In this document: positions 11,551-21,958 of the stretch, piece by piece
How the letters are laid out: every line of letters begins with the position of its first letter
How positions within the stretch are numbered: the stretch's first letter is position 1
Origin: Calamus simplicifolius
Taxonomy: Eukaryota > Streptophyta > Magnoliopsida > Arecales > Arecaceae
Length of the DNA stretch: 64,000 nt
NCBI GenBank assembly: GCA_900491605.1
Contig: UESW01001602.1
Location: 296,464-360,463, forward strand
Reading direction: 5' to 3'
Position numbers and translations under genes: made by a program
Notes under the pieces: model-generated
What the model was told of the DNA's origin: nothing
Database searches by the model: none
Seen by the model: the letters and a program-made list of their open reading frames with translations, nothing else

Positions 11551-11944
11551 GTTTTTGCGCTCCCTGCCATTTTGTCAACATCCTGCTGCTCCGCAGGAGA
11601 TTCGGTTTCGATTTCACCAGAATCGACGATACGGCATGGTGGGAGGGATAAAGCTGTGTCAGAGCTTCCCAGAAGGTGCTTTTTTCCCGCGCTGGCCATT
11701 TCGCCGCGCACGCAATCGCCTGCTATTGGCGGACGTCGTGTCCGAAGGACGATACTATGGATTCGCCAGTTTTTGAGGTGTTGGCTGGCGATCACCCGTA
11801 TTAAATGACAGCGATCCGGGATCAGGGGGAGATCTCCGTACATGTTGTTAGTCCGGTGGCGGGCCTGGCGCGCAGTGGGGCGCTGCGTCCATTTTGAAGA
11901 GCCACGTGGAGGCGTGGGGCAGGTGTTCGAAACTAGGGATTTTC
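11551..11944. repeat. spacer duplicated with 12299-12690, copy 1
   Basis: The segment starting CTCCCTGCCA and passing GCTCCGCAGGAG, CAGAGCTTCCCAGAAGG and GGCGCGCAGTGGGGCGCTG recurs in diverged form at 12299-12690. Array I plus this spacer therefore forms a ~700-bp tandem duplication. Confidence 0.75.
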
Positions 11945-11949
11945 AGCTT

Positions 11950-12298
11950 GGGCCGACAGATAAAATGGGTCGGCCAAGACCGCCGAGCAGAATAGATCGG
12001 CTGGGGCCGACAGAAGAAATAGGTCGGCTAGGGCCGACGAACGAAAATAGGTCGGCTAAGGCCGATGGAAGAAATAGGTCGGCTGGGGCCGACAGGCAAA
12101 ATAGGTCGGCTAGGGCCGACGGAAGAAATAGGTCGGCTGGGGTCGATAGGCAAAAATAGGTCGGCTAGGGCCGACGGATAAAATAGGTCGGCTGGGGCCG
12201 ACAGGCAAAAATAGGTCGGCTAGGGCCGACGGATAAAATAGGTCGGCTGGGGCCGACGGGTAAAATAGGTCAGCTGGGGCCGACGGGTAAAATAGGTC
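11950..12298. repeat. hairpin minisatellite, array I-b
   Basis: About 14 copies of GTCGGC-TNGG-GCCGAC followed by GG(A/T)AAAATAG, the same unit type as array I-a. Confidence 0.9.
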
Positions 12299-12690
12299 TG
12301 CGTGCTTCCTGCCACCCTGCCAGCGCCCTGTTGTTCCGCAAGCAATTTGGTTTTCACTTTGCCAGAAGCGGTGATATTGTACAGCGAAGGACATAAAGCC
12401 GCATCGGAGCTTTCCGAAAGGCGCTCTTTTCCCATGCGGGTCGCTTCGTCGTGATGTGTACGCAACCGCCTATCACTGGAGGGTACTATTCTCGAAGGAC
12501 GATTTTCTGAGTTCGTCGGTTTTCGAAGCGTCAGTGGGCGATTTCCGGCATTCAATGAACGCGATTCAGGATCAGATGGGGATCTTCGTACACGTCCTGG
12601 TTCAGGCGGCGGGTTCGGCGCGCAGTGGGGCGCTACGCCAATTTTGGGGGACCACGTGGGGGTACTGCTCGGAAGCTTAAGATCTCGGGG
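12299..12690. repeat. spacer duplicated with 11551-11944, copy 2
   Basis: Recognisable by CTTCCTGCCACC, TTGTTCCGCAAGC, GAGCTTTCCGAAAGG and GGCGCGCAGTGGGGCGCTA in the same order as copy 1. It diverges strongly from about 12665. Confidence 0.75.
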
Positions 12691-12728
12691 CCCGCAATCT
12701 GGGTAGCTTTTCCCGATTCGTTTCCGCC

Positions 12729-12736
12729 TATAAAAG
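12729..12736 (+). promoter_or_regulatory. TATA box, second antisense unit
   Basis: A canonical TATAAAAG on the plus strand sits after the duplicated spacer. A short ORF and an AATAAA follow downstream. Confidence 0.5.
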
Positions 12737-12795
12737 GGGAGAAGGGGGTCTCATCTGGTTATCCCCAAAGCTCCTTTCTCGTTAGAGCTTCCGCC

Positions 12796-13050
12796 ATGCT
12801 CATTTCTTTGTTGTTGCAAGTAGGAGGATCAGGCCCTCCTCTCTTGGGCTCCTTGCTGCCGACTAGCTGGGACGATCGGGGAGCAACTGAAGAATGGCTC
12901 ATCCTTAGGGGACGAGTCTCGGAGATCATATGGAGAGCGCACAAGGAGGGGGCAGAGATCATATGGAGAGCGCACATACGCGTTTCCGTTGTGATCTCTG
13001 CGGCTCCTGCTCGGAGATGCAGGTCAGGAGGTGTATGGACACCTTCGTAG
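12796..13050 (+). CDS. hypothetical 84-residue antisense ORF
   Basis: The ATG at 12796 is the first one after the TATA box at 12729 and sits in a fair context (GCCATGC). The product has no recognised domain; it contains a duplicated EIIWRAH motif caused by a 30-bp DNA repeat (CATATGGAGAGCGCAC, 12927-12976). There is no homology evidence for translation, so this is only a candidate. AATAAA at 13462 could end the transcript. Confidence 0.25.
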   Translation: MLISLLLQVGGSGPPLLGSLLPTSWDDRGATEEWLILRGRVSEIIWRAHKEGAEIIWRAHIRVSVVISAAPARRCRSGGVWTPS

Positions 13051-13461
13051 CACGCGCAGGCTCTCCCTCTTTCGCTGGCTTAGGTTCCCGCGCCTTCCCT
13101 GAGGGGAATCCTTGCCACGGGAGGGAGAAGATGGGAGCAACCGGGCTCTGATGGTCCCCGGTTCCCTCGACTGGGTGGCGGCCCGCGATCCAGCACTCCT
13201 TCCTAGGGGAGTGGGTTGGGCCTTTCGGATCCTCAGAATCAGCATCCGCGGGCCATGCCTCCCCCTGGGTCTTTTAATTCATCCTGCCCAGGTGGATTGG
13301 CCGTTTCGTGGTTTGCATGATTTCTCGATCCGGATGTTGGAACATCGCAGTTGTCTAGGCCTGCCTCGGAGCAGTTGCCCGAGTTTTGTATTTGCCTTTA
13401 TTTTATGCATTTCAATGCTCTTGTAACGCCTGTGAGGCATTTGTAATTTATCGCGACTGGC

Positions 13462-13467
13462 AATAAA
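13462..13467 (+). terminator. AATAAA polyadenylation signal (candidate)
   Basis: AATAAA on the plus strand follows T/G-rich sequence (TTTTGTATTTGCCTTTATTT, TTGTAACG, TTTGTAATTT), the usual layout of a plant 3' UTR. It would end the unit starting at TATA 12729. Confidence 0.4.
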
Positions 13468-13794
13468 GAGAGTTATACCCTGTTTCTCAATCTCTATCTT
13501 TTCTTGTGCCGAGCCTACTGTTATTTGTTGTTTGCGGGTCATAAAGGCGTCTCGCTCGCCTTTAGACGGGGATCTCATGTCGCCCGAACCAGTTGAGGTT
13601 CGTGTGCGGTGGTGCAGAGATCGTTCGGCGAGATACACTCCTTGCTTAGGTCAGGAGTCTGGTATTTCGCGCTCCGTTTTTATCGGAGCTCGGAGTATCG
13701 TGGGTCAGCTTTGGCCGAAGTTCGGGGAATCCGCACCTTCTTCCTTTATAACTCGGGGAACCTGTCGCTCGAGCTAGTCAAGCTTCGAAGGTGT

Positions 13795-14085
13795 TCGCCT
13801 CGGCCTTGCCAAGGTTCGGAGAATTGGTAGCTCGGCCCTGCCGAGGTTCGGAGAACACATTACTTGGCCTTGCCAAGGTTCGGAGAATCTGTAGCTCGGC
13901 CCTACCGAGGTTCGGAGATTTATAGCTCGGCCCTGCCGAGGTTCGGAGAAACAGTTGGCTTGGCTCTGCCAAGGTTCGGAGAATTGGTAGCTCGGCCCTG
14001 CCGAGGTTCGGAGAATTGGTAGCTCGGCCCTGCCGAGGTTTGGAGAATTGGTGGCTCGGCCCTGCCGAGGTTTGGAGAATTAAGT
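13795..14085. repeat. hairpin minisatellite, array II-a (32 bp)
   Basis: Nine units of about 32 bp built on CTCGGC-CCT-GCCGAG or CTTGGC-CTT-GCCAAG, followed by GTTCGGAGAATTGGTAG. Both stem versions alternate in this array. Confidence 0.9.
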
Positions 14086-14476
14086 CGCTCGGGGGCGGAC
14101 TGGCTATAACTTCGGGCCATGGCGCTAGACCCACGTGGCGCTTGATGGGGGGTGCTAGGGCGGAACGGGCGGTGCGTTGTCACGCTTTTATTGGCGACGT
14201 TGCTCTTTTCGAGGGGACAGATCGTCGATCGAGCGTTGGACTCTGTCCCCATGCGCTTTTCGAGGAAGAGGGGCAGTTTTAAGAGGCTTGGGGAAGCGTC
14301 GAAAGTATTTACTGCAGGAGGCGACAGATCGGGAAGATGCTCTGTTTGCGCTTTCCGATCTTACTCGGGATAGGGCGTGACTCTTCGGATTCCGTACGCA
14401 TTAGAACGGTGACACGTGGCGAATTTTCATGGGTCGGCATTTGCGGTACGGCTGATCTGGATACCCTCCTGGCGGG

Positions 14477-14484
14477 TATAAATA
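14477..14484 (+). promoter_or_regulatory. TATA box, third antisense unit
   Basis: TATAAATA on the plus strand stands 50 bases before the ATG of the ORF at 14534. Confidence 0.45.
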
Positions 14485-14533
14485 TGACCGAGGGGGATTG
14501 GATTCTGTCATCCCTCGGCTTGAGCTCTAAAAA

Positions 14534-14827
14534 ATGGACTCTCCAGCGCGATCGTCAACTGACTCGTACTCCTCGGTTAGCAGCCCGCCATACTCGGAGG
14601 AGAGGGGCACCTCTGTGACGGTCGATGGGCTGACCCTCGCGTCGGGCCTTGCAATCAATGAGCGGCTTGCTAGGACCGCCGAGGAGTTCCTGGATGTTTC
14701 AGTCTGGGAGGCGGAGGCCTCACATCGGGTGATGGATCGGCAGGAGGAGGAGATTCAGTTGCTTCGCCAGCAGGTGGCCGATCTGACTGCACTCCTGGAG
14801 GAGTTGCTGGCCTCTGGGGGCGACTGA
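14534..14827 (+). CDS. hypothetical 97-residue antisense coiled-coil ORF
   Basis: The product is Ser-rich at the N-terminus (MDSPARSSTDSYSSVSS) and ends in a heptad-rich helix (residues ~65-93, with MDRQEEEIQLLRQQVADL), which suggests a short coiled coil. A TATA box lies at 14477. T-rich DNA and AATGAA follow near 14880, a possible 3' end. Its position and helix resemble the end of the larger antisense ORF, and it may have arisen from such an ORF. No known family is recognised. Confidence 0.35.
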   Translation: MDSPARSSTDSYSSVSSPPYSEERGTSVTVDGLTLASGLAINERLARTAEEFLDVSVWEAEASHRVMDRQEEEIQLLRQQVADLTALLEELLASGGD

Positions 14828-15300
14828 CTCCAGGGGCTCTGCCTGTTTTGCTTTTTTGCAATCTTTCTGTAGTCCTCTTTTCATGAATGAAAGATGGTCT
14901 TTGTAAAGTCCCTTTTTTTTGAGAACGATTACTTTGATGCGCTTTGACGGACTTGAGTGTCGGCCTGGTCCCATTGTCCCGCGCATTAATCGTAGATATG
15001 TCGCGTGACGAGTTTACAGGGGGGTCGCCCAAGGGTTTTCTGCTGCTAGGGAGAATTTCCCGACCCAGCCTGAGGCCCTTGGCCGGTTGCGTGAGGCTTT
15101 GTAGCCTCTTAGGGAATTCTGCCGATGGTGGCATTTTTCCGCACGCCGATGGTATTCATTTAGCGCCCGTTTTCAAACCGGGTGAAGTCCCTTGGGGGAC
15201 TGTCTGGGGGCCGTTCGGCTTTGGTCGAGGCATTTATGCTTAGGCTTTCCCGCCGGGGTCTTAGTCCGAGTGATTTTTACCTTGCCATGGCTCGAAGGAC
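14828..15300. other. non-coding Tat internal DNA
   Basis: Unique sequence between the small antisense ORF and array II-b. No gene or repeat recognised. Confidence 0.4.
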
Positions 15301-16365
15301 TCGTCGCTCGGCCCTGCCGAGGTCGGGAAATATATTTTACTTGGCTCTACCGAGGTTCGGGGAATTGGTAGCTCGGCCCTGCCGAGGTTCGGAGAATTGG
15401 TAGCTCGGTCCTGCCGAGGTTCGGAGAATTGGTAGCTCGGCCCTGCCGAGGTTCGGAGAATTGGTAGCTCGGCCCTGCCGAGGTTCGGAGAATTGGTTTT
15501 ACTTGGCCCTGCCAAGGTTCGGAGACTTTATTTTACTTGGCCCTGCCAAGGTTCGGAGATTTGGCCCTGCCAAGGTTCGGAGACTTTGTTTTTACTTGGC
15601 CCTGCCAAGGTTCGGAGACTTGGCCCTGCCAAGGTTCGGAGATTTTGTTTTACTTGGCCCTGCCAAGGTTCGGAGACTTGGCCCTGCCAAGGTTCGGAGA
15701 CTTTGTTTTACTTGGCCCTGCCAAGGTTCGGAGACTTGGTTTTTACTTGGCCCTGCCAAGGTTCGGAGACTTGGCCCTGCCAAGGTTCGAAGACTTTGTT
15801 TTTACTTGGCCCTGCCAAGGTTCGGAGACTTGGTTTTTACTTGGCCCTGCCAAGGTTCGGAGACTTGGCCCTGCCAAGGTTCGGAGACTTGGCCCTGCCA
15901 AGGTTCATATATTTTGTTTTACTTGGCCCTGCCAAGGTTTGGAGACTTGGCCCTGCCAAGGTTCGGAGACTTTGTTTTACTTGGCCCTGCCAAGGTTCGG
16001 AGACTTGGTTTTTACTTGGCCCTGCCAAGGTTCGGAGACTTTGTTTTACTTGGCCCTGCCAAGGTTCGGAGACTTGGCCCTGCCAAGGTTCGGAGACTTT
16101 GTTTTACTTGGCCCTGCCAAGGTTCGAAGATTTGTTGCTCGGCCCTGCCGAGGTTCGGAGAAATATTTACTTGGCCCCGCCAAGGTTCGAGATTTTGTTT
16201 TACTTGGCCCTGCCAAGGTTCGGAGATTTGTTTTACTTGGCCCTGCCAAGGTTCGGAGACTTGGCCCTGCCAAGGTTCGGAGATTTGTTTTACTTGGCCC
16301 TGCCAAGGTTCGGAGACTTTGTTTTACTTGGCCCTGCCAAGGTTCGGAGATTTCCTGCCCAGGCA
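15301..16365. repeat. hairpin minisatellite, array II-b/c
   Basis: Starts with about six 32-bp units of the CTCGGC...GCCGAG type. From ~15496 it switches to some 30 units with CTTGGC-CCT-GCCAAG and GTTCGGAGACTT, separated by optional TTGTTTTA inserts. Later, single CTCGGC-type units reappear (16137-16155). Repetition keeps all three plus frames open for over 270 codons, which is not coding evidence. Confidence 0.92.
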
Positions 16366-16498
16366 GATAACTCGGTTGTACCGAGGATTGGTAAGCAGCA
16401 TCTATTTCCTTTTACGGTTTATGGCAATATGGTGCATAATCGATTCACACAACAAGTTGCGGGAAAATAGATAACTGGCGAAGCATAAAGGACATACC
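16366..16498. other. junction between array and pol stop
   Basis: Contains one more hairpin, CTCGGT-TGT-ACCGAG (16370-16385), and otherwise nothing recognised. Confidence 0.4.
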
Positions 16499-17841
16499 CT
16501 ATTGATAGTATTTGCGGAGGTTGTCCGAGTTCCACGTTCGGGGGATGGATTTCCCATCGAGATCCTGCAGCTTGTAGGTTCCCGGCCCAATGATCTCCTT
16601 GATTTGGTACGGGCCTTCCCAGTTCGGCGCCAGCTTTCCTTGCTCCAGCGGTTTGGATACAGAAGCTTTTCGGAGGACGAGGTCGCCGGGTAGGAAGGTC
16701 TTCCCCTTGACTCTGGAGGCATGGTACCGAGCTACCCTCTGTTGATAAGCAGCCGTCCTGATTCGGGCCTTCTCTCTGACTTCCTCCACCAAGTCGAGGT
16801 TGGTGCAGAGTTGCTCGTTGCTGGCTTCCTCTGAATAACTCTCCACCCGCAAAGACAAGAGGCCTATTTCCACAGGGATGATGGCCTCCGTGCCAAAAGC
16901 CATTCGAAATGGAGTCTCACCCGTTGGAATTCTCGGGGTGGTGCGATAGGCCCATAAGACATGGTGTAGCTCATCCGCCCACTGCCTTGGGCTCTGGAGA
17001 GGCGAGCTTTGATTCCTTGGAGGAGAGTTCTGTTGGTCACTTCGGCCGCTCCGTTGGCTTGTGGGTGCCCGACCGAAGTAAGGTGGTGACGGACTCCGTG
17101 TTCCTCGCAGAATCGGCGGAACTTGGAATTGTTGAACTGCTTACCGTTATCGGTGATTATGGTGTGGGGGAGGCCGAACCGGCAGACGATGGACCTCCAT
17201 ACAAAGTCTCTGGCCCGTGCTTCGGTGATTTGCGCAACTGCTTCTGCTTCAACCCACTTGGTGAAGTAGTCAATGGCGACGAATAGGAATTTCCACTGTC
17301 CTGTCGCCAGCGGGAATGGGCCGAGGATGTCCATCCCCCACTTGGCAAAGGGCCAGGCGGAGGATATAGAAACTAGCTCGGCAGAGGGGAGCCTCTGGAT
17401 GCTCGAATGTCGTTGGCAGGCGTCACAGGCTCGGACTAGGTCGTCCGCGTCTTTCTGCATGGTCAGCCAGTAATAGCCTTGCCGCAGCACCTTGTGGCAT
17501 AGGGACCGGCTTCCCAGATGGTTGCCACAAATCCCTTCATGTACTTCTCGCAGAGCATAATCTGCCTCGGGTGGGCGGAGGCATCTGAGCAGTGGCATAG
17601 AAAAAGACCGCTTGTAAAGTTGGCTGTCAATCAGTACATAGTGGGTCGCTTGCAGCTTCAATTTCCTGGCCTCTCTTCGGTCGGGTGGGAGCGACCCTTC
17701 TTTGAGGTAGCTGAGGATAGGGTCGAACCAGGATGGTTCGGCATCAATTTGCATCACCCGATCGGCTTCCGTGATACTCGGCTTTTCCAGAGTCTCCAGA
17801 TGGAATTTTTGTTCAGCATCCATCGTCTCCGCGGTGGCCAA
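16499..17841 (-). pseudogene. Tat integrase
   Basis: Minus strand, C-terminal end of pol. Seen in order are an H2C2-type zinc-binding segment (HLGSRSLCHKVL...CDACQRH), the DDE core (WGMDILGPFP; ITDNGKQFNN; GAAEVTNRTLLQ) and the C-terminal block LVLRKASVSKPLEQGKLAPNWEGPY, ending RKYYQ. It inserts element cDNA into the chromosome. No chromodomain follows, consistent with Tat. A frameshift near 16980-17000 splits the core from the C-terminal part (ORFs 16864-17841 and 16499-16903). Confidence 0.92.
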
Positions 17842-18704
17842 TCGGGAGAGTAGGTCGGCACGGGCATTTTCCGATCTAGGAATCTGATAATTTTAAACTC
17901 GGCAAAGTGGGGAAGTAGGCCGCGCACCTCTTGGAGATATCGGATCATGTTCGGTTCTCGGGCTTCGAACTCTCCCCGCACATGGCCGGCCACCAGCTGA
18001 GAGTCGGTGAAGGCGTTAAGCTTTCCCACCTTCAGGTTGCGGGCAATCCGGAGACCAGCTAACAGGGCCTCGTACTCGGCTTCGTTATTGGAAACCGGGA
18101 AGGAGAATCGGACGCCATATTCGAAGATCATTCCCTCTGGGCTGGTGAGGACCAGACCCGCACCGGAGTGATGGGCATTGGACGACCCATCGACATGAAG
18201 GAGCCACCGAGCTTCAGGCTTTGGTCCTTCGAGATTTTCTGGGGTAGAGCCATCTTCTGGGATGGTACACTCGAGGAGGAAATCGGCCAGCACTTGGGCT
18301 TTGATGGCCGGGTGAGGTTGAAAATGTATGTCATGCTCGCTTAGTTCGACGGCCCATTTGGTCATTCTCCCCGATGTTTCTGGACGGTGGACCACCGCCT
18401 TGATGGGTTGATCGGTGAGGACCGTCACTGAGTGTGCTTGAAAATAAGGCCGTAGCTTCCGGACTGAGGTGATCAAAGCCATCACCATTTTCTCAATCCT
18501 GGTGTACCTCGTCTCCGCATCGCGGAGTAGCCTACTCACATAGTAGATCGGCCTCTGGATTTTGCTTTCTTCTTTGACTAGCACCGAGCAAACCGCACCC
18601 TCCGAAACAGCCAGGTATAGGAATAAGGTTTCTCTGGGGTCGGACTGCTGAGGAGTGGGGGTGAGCCGAGGTACTTCTTGAGATCTTGGAACGACCTTTG
18701 GCAT
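17842..18704 (-). pseudogene. Tat RNase H pair (Ty3-type end and second RNase H)
   Basis: The minus-strand translation first shows the Ty3 RNase H end (RPIYYVSRLLRDAETRYTRIEK, VLTDQPIKAV, HPAIKAQVLADFL). A second RNase H follows: RWLLHVDGSSNAHHSGAG, NNEAEYEALLAGLRIA, NAFTDSQLVAGHV. Two RNase H domains in a row are characteristic of the Tat lineage. A one-base deletion near 17880 breaks the frame just before the conserved ENARADLLSRL block. Confidence 0.9.
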
Positions 18705-19821
18705 TCAGGAGTCCACTGGAAATTCTTGGCCGATCGGAGAGTTTTGAAGAAGGGGAGGCATCTCTCGGCTGACCGCACCACAAAGCGGTTAAGGGCCGCT
18801 ATTCTCCCGGTTAGGCGCTGGACTTCTTTAATGGACATAGGGGGCGTCATTTGTTGGAGAGCTTGGATCTTCTGGGGGTTAGCTTCGATGCCTCGCTGGA
18901 GACCATGAAGCCAAGGAACTTCCCCGAGTGGACGCCGAAGGCGCACTTGGTCGGGTTGAGTTTCATCCCATATCTGCGCAACGTTGCAAAGCTCTCTGTG
19001 AGGTCTTCAATATGCTGTGATGCCTTCTTGCTTTTGACTAGCATGTCGTCCACGTACACCTCCATGTTCCGGCCGATCTGTTCCTTGAACACTTTGTTGA
19101 CCAGCCGCTGGTAGGTTGCCCCTGCATTTTTAAGACCAAAAGGCATGACACGATAACAATAGGTACCTCGGTCGGTTATGAAGGCGGTCTTTTCTTCATC
19201 TTCGGGGGCCATCCGGATCTGATTATAGCCGGAGTACGCATCCATGAAGGACAGCATCTTATGGCCTGAGGTGGCATCTATGAGCTGATCGATCCGAGGG
19301 AGGGGGAAGCTGTCCTTCGGGCAGGCTTTGTTGAGGTCGGTGAAGTCGATGCAGATCCTCCATTTGCCGTTCGACTTCTTCACCATGACAACATTTGACA
19401 GCCAGCTCGGATAATTTACCTCTCGGACGAAGTTGGCCTTTATGAGTTTGTCAACCTCCTCCTCAATGGCTCTCTGTCGCTCTGGGGCGAAGCTTCGCTT
19501 CTTCTGCTTAACAGGCCTGTGCATTTCGTCCACATTGAGACGATGGACGAGTACCTCGGGGTTAATCCCTGGCATGTCGGAGGCGGTCCAGGCGAAGATG
19601 TCCGCATTGCTTTGGAGGAATCTGATCAGCTCGCGACGAGGCTCTCCTTCGAGTAGCGACCCGATCCTTATGGTTCGATCGGGCCGAGCTTCGTCCAAGG
19701 GTATCTCCCCCAGTTCTTCTGCCGGTTCTCCTCGTTTCTCGGCGAAGTCTTTGCGAGTGTCTAGCCCGTCAACTTCGGGCATCCTGGACTGAAGGCTTGT
19801 GACGAAACATTGCCGAGCCAT
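18705..19821 (-). pseudogene. Tat reverse transcriptase
   Basis: RT motifs are clear on the minus strand: KKSNGKWRICIDFTDLNKAC, FPLPRIDQLIDATSGH, LSFMDAYSGYNQIRM, YCYRVMPFGLKNAGATYQRL and the catalytic box EVYVDDMLVKSKK. RT makes cDNA from element RNA. A frameshift near 18850-18940 moves the thumb/connection (QRLTGRIAALNRFV) to another frame, and another near 18620-18700 precedes RNase H. Confidence 0.93.
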
Positions 19822-20879
19822 GGCTTGACTTCCCGAACCACTCCCACCCCTTGTTTGGTGGGGAACTTCATAGACAGATGTGGGATAGAGACAACCGCTT
19901 TAAGGGATATCAAGCCGGGCCTGCCGAATATGGCGTTGTATGGAGACCTGAGGTCGGTCACTAGGAAATCGGTCTGTACAATGGTCACAAAGGGCCAGGT
20001 TCCCGCGCGGACCGTCAGGGTGACGATCCCTTCTGGGATGATGACGTCGCCGGTGAATCCCATCAGGGCGGAATCCACGGCTCGAAGGTTCTCCATGAGC
20101 AATTTCATCCTGGCAAACACACCGAGGTACAAAATGTTCACCGAACTTCCACTATCGATCAGGATTCGGCTTACATCATAATTATTCAAATTAAGGGATA
20201 CAACAAGTGCGTCATCATGGGGGAGCTGTATCCCAAGAAGATCATCATCAGAAAAGGAAAGTTCGCCTGCGCGTGCCCTCTTCGGCACCGGTGCATCACC
20301 GTCGCCCCTGGAGTTTGATCCGCCGGTTTCCTCGATCATGTTGATACGGCCGACCACAGGCGGATTCGGTGGAGGAGGGAGTTGCAGGAGCTCGGGCTGG
20401 CGATTACGTCCTTGTTGCTGTGGCTCGGGCGCCCTCCTGAATTGGTCCAGCCATCCCCGCCGGATCAGTCTCTCGATCTCGTTCTTCAGCTGCCAGCACT
20501 CCTCAGTGTCGTGACCGGGCTCCCTATGGTAGCGGCAGTATTTGGCGGGATCTCTTCGGGTTGGGTTCCCTCGGAGAGGTACCGGTCGGGGAAGCTGGCG
20601 CTCTATCTCCATGAGGATTTGCGCTCGGGGGACAGTCAACGGAGTGTAGCGATCAAATCGCCTGGGGGGACTCCGGGAGCGATTCCTTGGCGGCGGCTGA
20701 GGGACCCTTTGGCGGCGAGGCGGACTCGGCCGACGGATGGGACGGTGCCTGTCGAGGAGCTTAGGTTCCTTCTTCTTGGCTTGCTCAACGCGGGCAACTC
20801 TCCGCGACTCCTCGACCCTAGCGTACTTATCCGCAAGGGCCATCATATCAGAGAGACATGGGGGGTAGCTGACCTCCAT
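19761..20879 (-). pseudogene. Tat Gag C-terminus (zinc knuckle-like) and aspartic protease
   Basis: The ORF begins with a basic Arg/Pro-rich region, then YCRYHREPGHDTEECWQLK, the variant knuckle typical of Tat Gags. The protease follows with the active-site triad context SRILIDSGSSVNILYLG and the flap/second part MGFTGDVIIPEG, then YNAIFGRPGL. It cleaves Gag-Pol. It overlaps RT by about 60 bases in another frame (ORF 18847-19821), either a frameshift mutation or a diverged gag-pro/pol boundary. Confidence 0.92.
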
Positions 20880-21873
20880 TGCCAGGTAGAAGTCACTCTC
20901 CTTTGAGACACCCCCGCTAGGGCGGACATCGCCACCTCATGATTAAGGTGGTTCACCTCTAACATGGCCTTGTTGAAGCGGCCAAGATAATTCCTCAGGG
21001 ACTCCCCCTCTCTTTGTTTGACTTCGGAGAGGGAGTCAGATCTCCGCCGGTGGCGGCGGCTGCTGACGAACTGGCCAATAAAAAGGCGGCTCAGCTCGTC
21101 AAATGAATCGATGGAACCTGGCTTCAAGGCGTTGAACCAGGTTCGGGCGGATCCTCTGAGGGTGGATGGGAAGGCTCGGCAGAGGACCGCATCAGATGCT
21201 CCGTGGAACATCATTATCGACCGGAAGCTACTGAGATGGTCATCCGGATCGGTGGAGCCGTGGTAGGGTTCGACGGCTGGCAGCTTAACATGGGAGGAAT
21301 CACTTCCTCCATGATCCCCTTAGAGAAAGGGACACCCAGCTCCGCCTTGGGCTGGGGCGGATGGGTCTGCTTGGCGGCGTCCAGCTCCTGGCGCATCTCC
21401 TGGATCTGGCGGTGGATCTCCTCCTCGCCGGCGAGAGGAGCAGCTGGGCGCAAGGATCGCAAGGATGGCATCGAACCATGGTGAGACGTCGCCGGGGAGA
21501 GGGAGTGGGTTTGCCGAGATCTGAGAGGATCTCGATCATGGCCGCCCCGTGGGATCGGTTTGTTCCCCCTGGGGCGATGTGGGGGATCCGCCGATTCATG
21601 CGGATCAGAGGTGGAGGTCGCCGGCGAAGAAGAAGTCGTCGCCTCCCTCTGAGGATGCGAAGCAGGGGGAGCCGCAAGGCGCTCCTGAACCAGGTGAGTA
21701 AGAGCCTGGACTTGCTGGACCAGCGTAGCAAACTGGTCCTGGGTTACCGGAATGGTAGGCGGCGACGGAGTCTCGACAGGTGGGGGTTGTGGCGCTGTGG
21801 CGCCAGTCGGATCAGGCCTCTGGGAGGTGACCTGACCTTGGGCATCAGAGGTTGCTCTCTTCCGGTTGGCCAT
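20843..21873 (-). pseudogene. Tat Gag (retrotransposon gag domain)
   Basis: The ORF begins MANRKRATSDAQGQ at 21873, just inside the primer site. It carries a Pro/Gln-rich N-terminal part, then the retrotrans_gag core: GASDAVLCRAFPSTLRG, ARTWFNALKPGSIDSF, LSRLFIGQFVSSRRH, REGESLRNYLGRFNKAML. Single-base indels near 21280 and 20905 split it into three frames. Gag forms the particle that packages element RNA. Confidence 0.92.
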
Positions 21874-21938
21874 CAGAGAGGTTCTTCTCCGGGTTGAGAT
21901 CCTTGTCTCCTTTTTTCAAGTTTTAATGGGACTTGAGA

Positions 21939-21956
21939 CCCTTCCTCTAGCGCCAA
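21939..21956 (-). other. primer binding site of the Tat element
   Basis: Two bases after the 5' LTR the minus strand reads TTGGCGCTAGAGGAAGGG, the expected position and length of a tRNA-complementary site. The second Tat-type element here starts similarly (TTGGCGCGCCAGGTAGGG). The tRNA was not identified. Confidence 0.65.
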
Positions 21957-21958
21957 TC

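Noticed and set aside
11262..16365. Regularly spaced palindromic repeats resembling a CRISPR array
   Set aside because: The spacers are themselves repeated, not unique. The units are tandem minisatellites in a plant retroelement, and no cas genes are present.
15461..16474. ORFs of 277-337 codons made of LALPRFGD / GPAKVRRL units in three frames
   Set aside because: A product of the 29-32 bp hairpin array. All three frames are open because the unit lacks stops, so this is not evidence of a protein.
20382..21897. Plus-strand ORFs of 174-178 codons opposite Tat Gag
   Set aside because: They mirror the minus-strand Gag coding sequence in another frame; no conserved domain, TATA box or intron is seen, unlike the antisense ORF at 8107.
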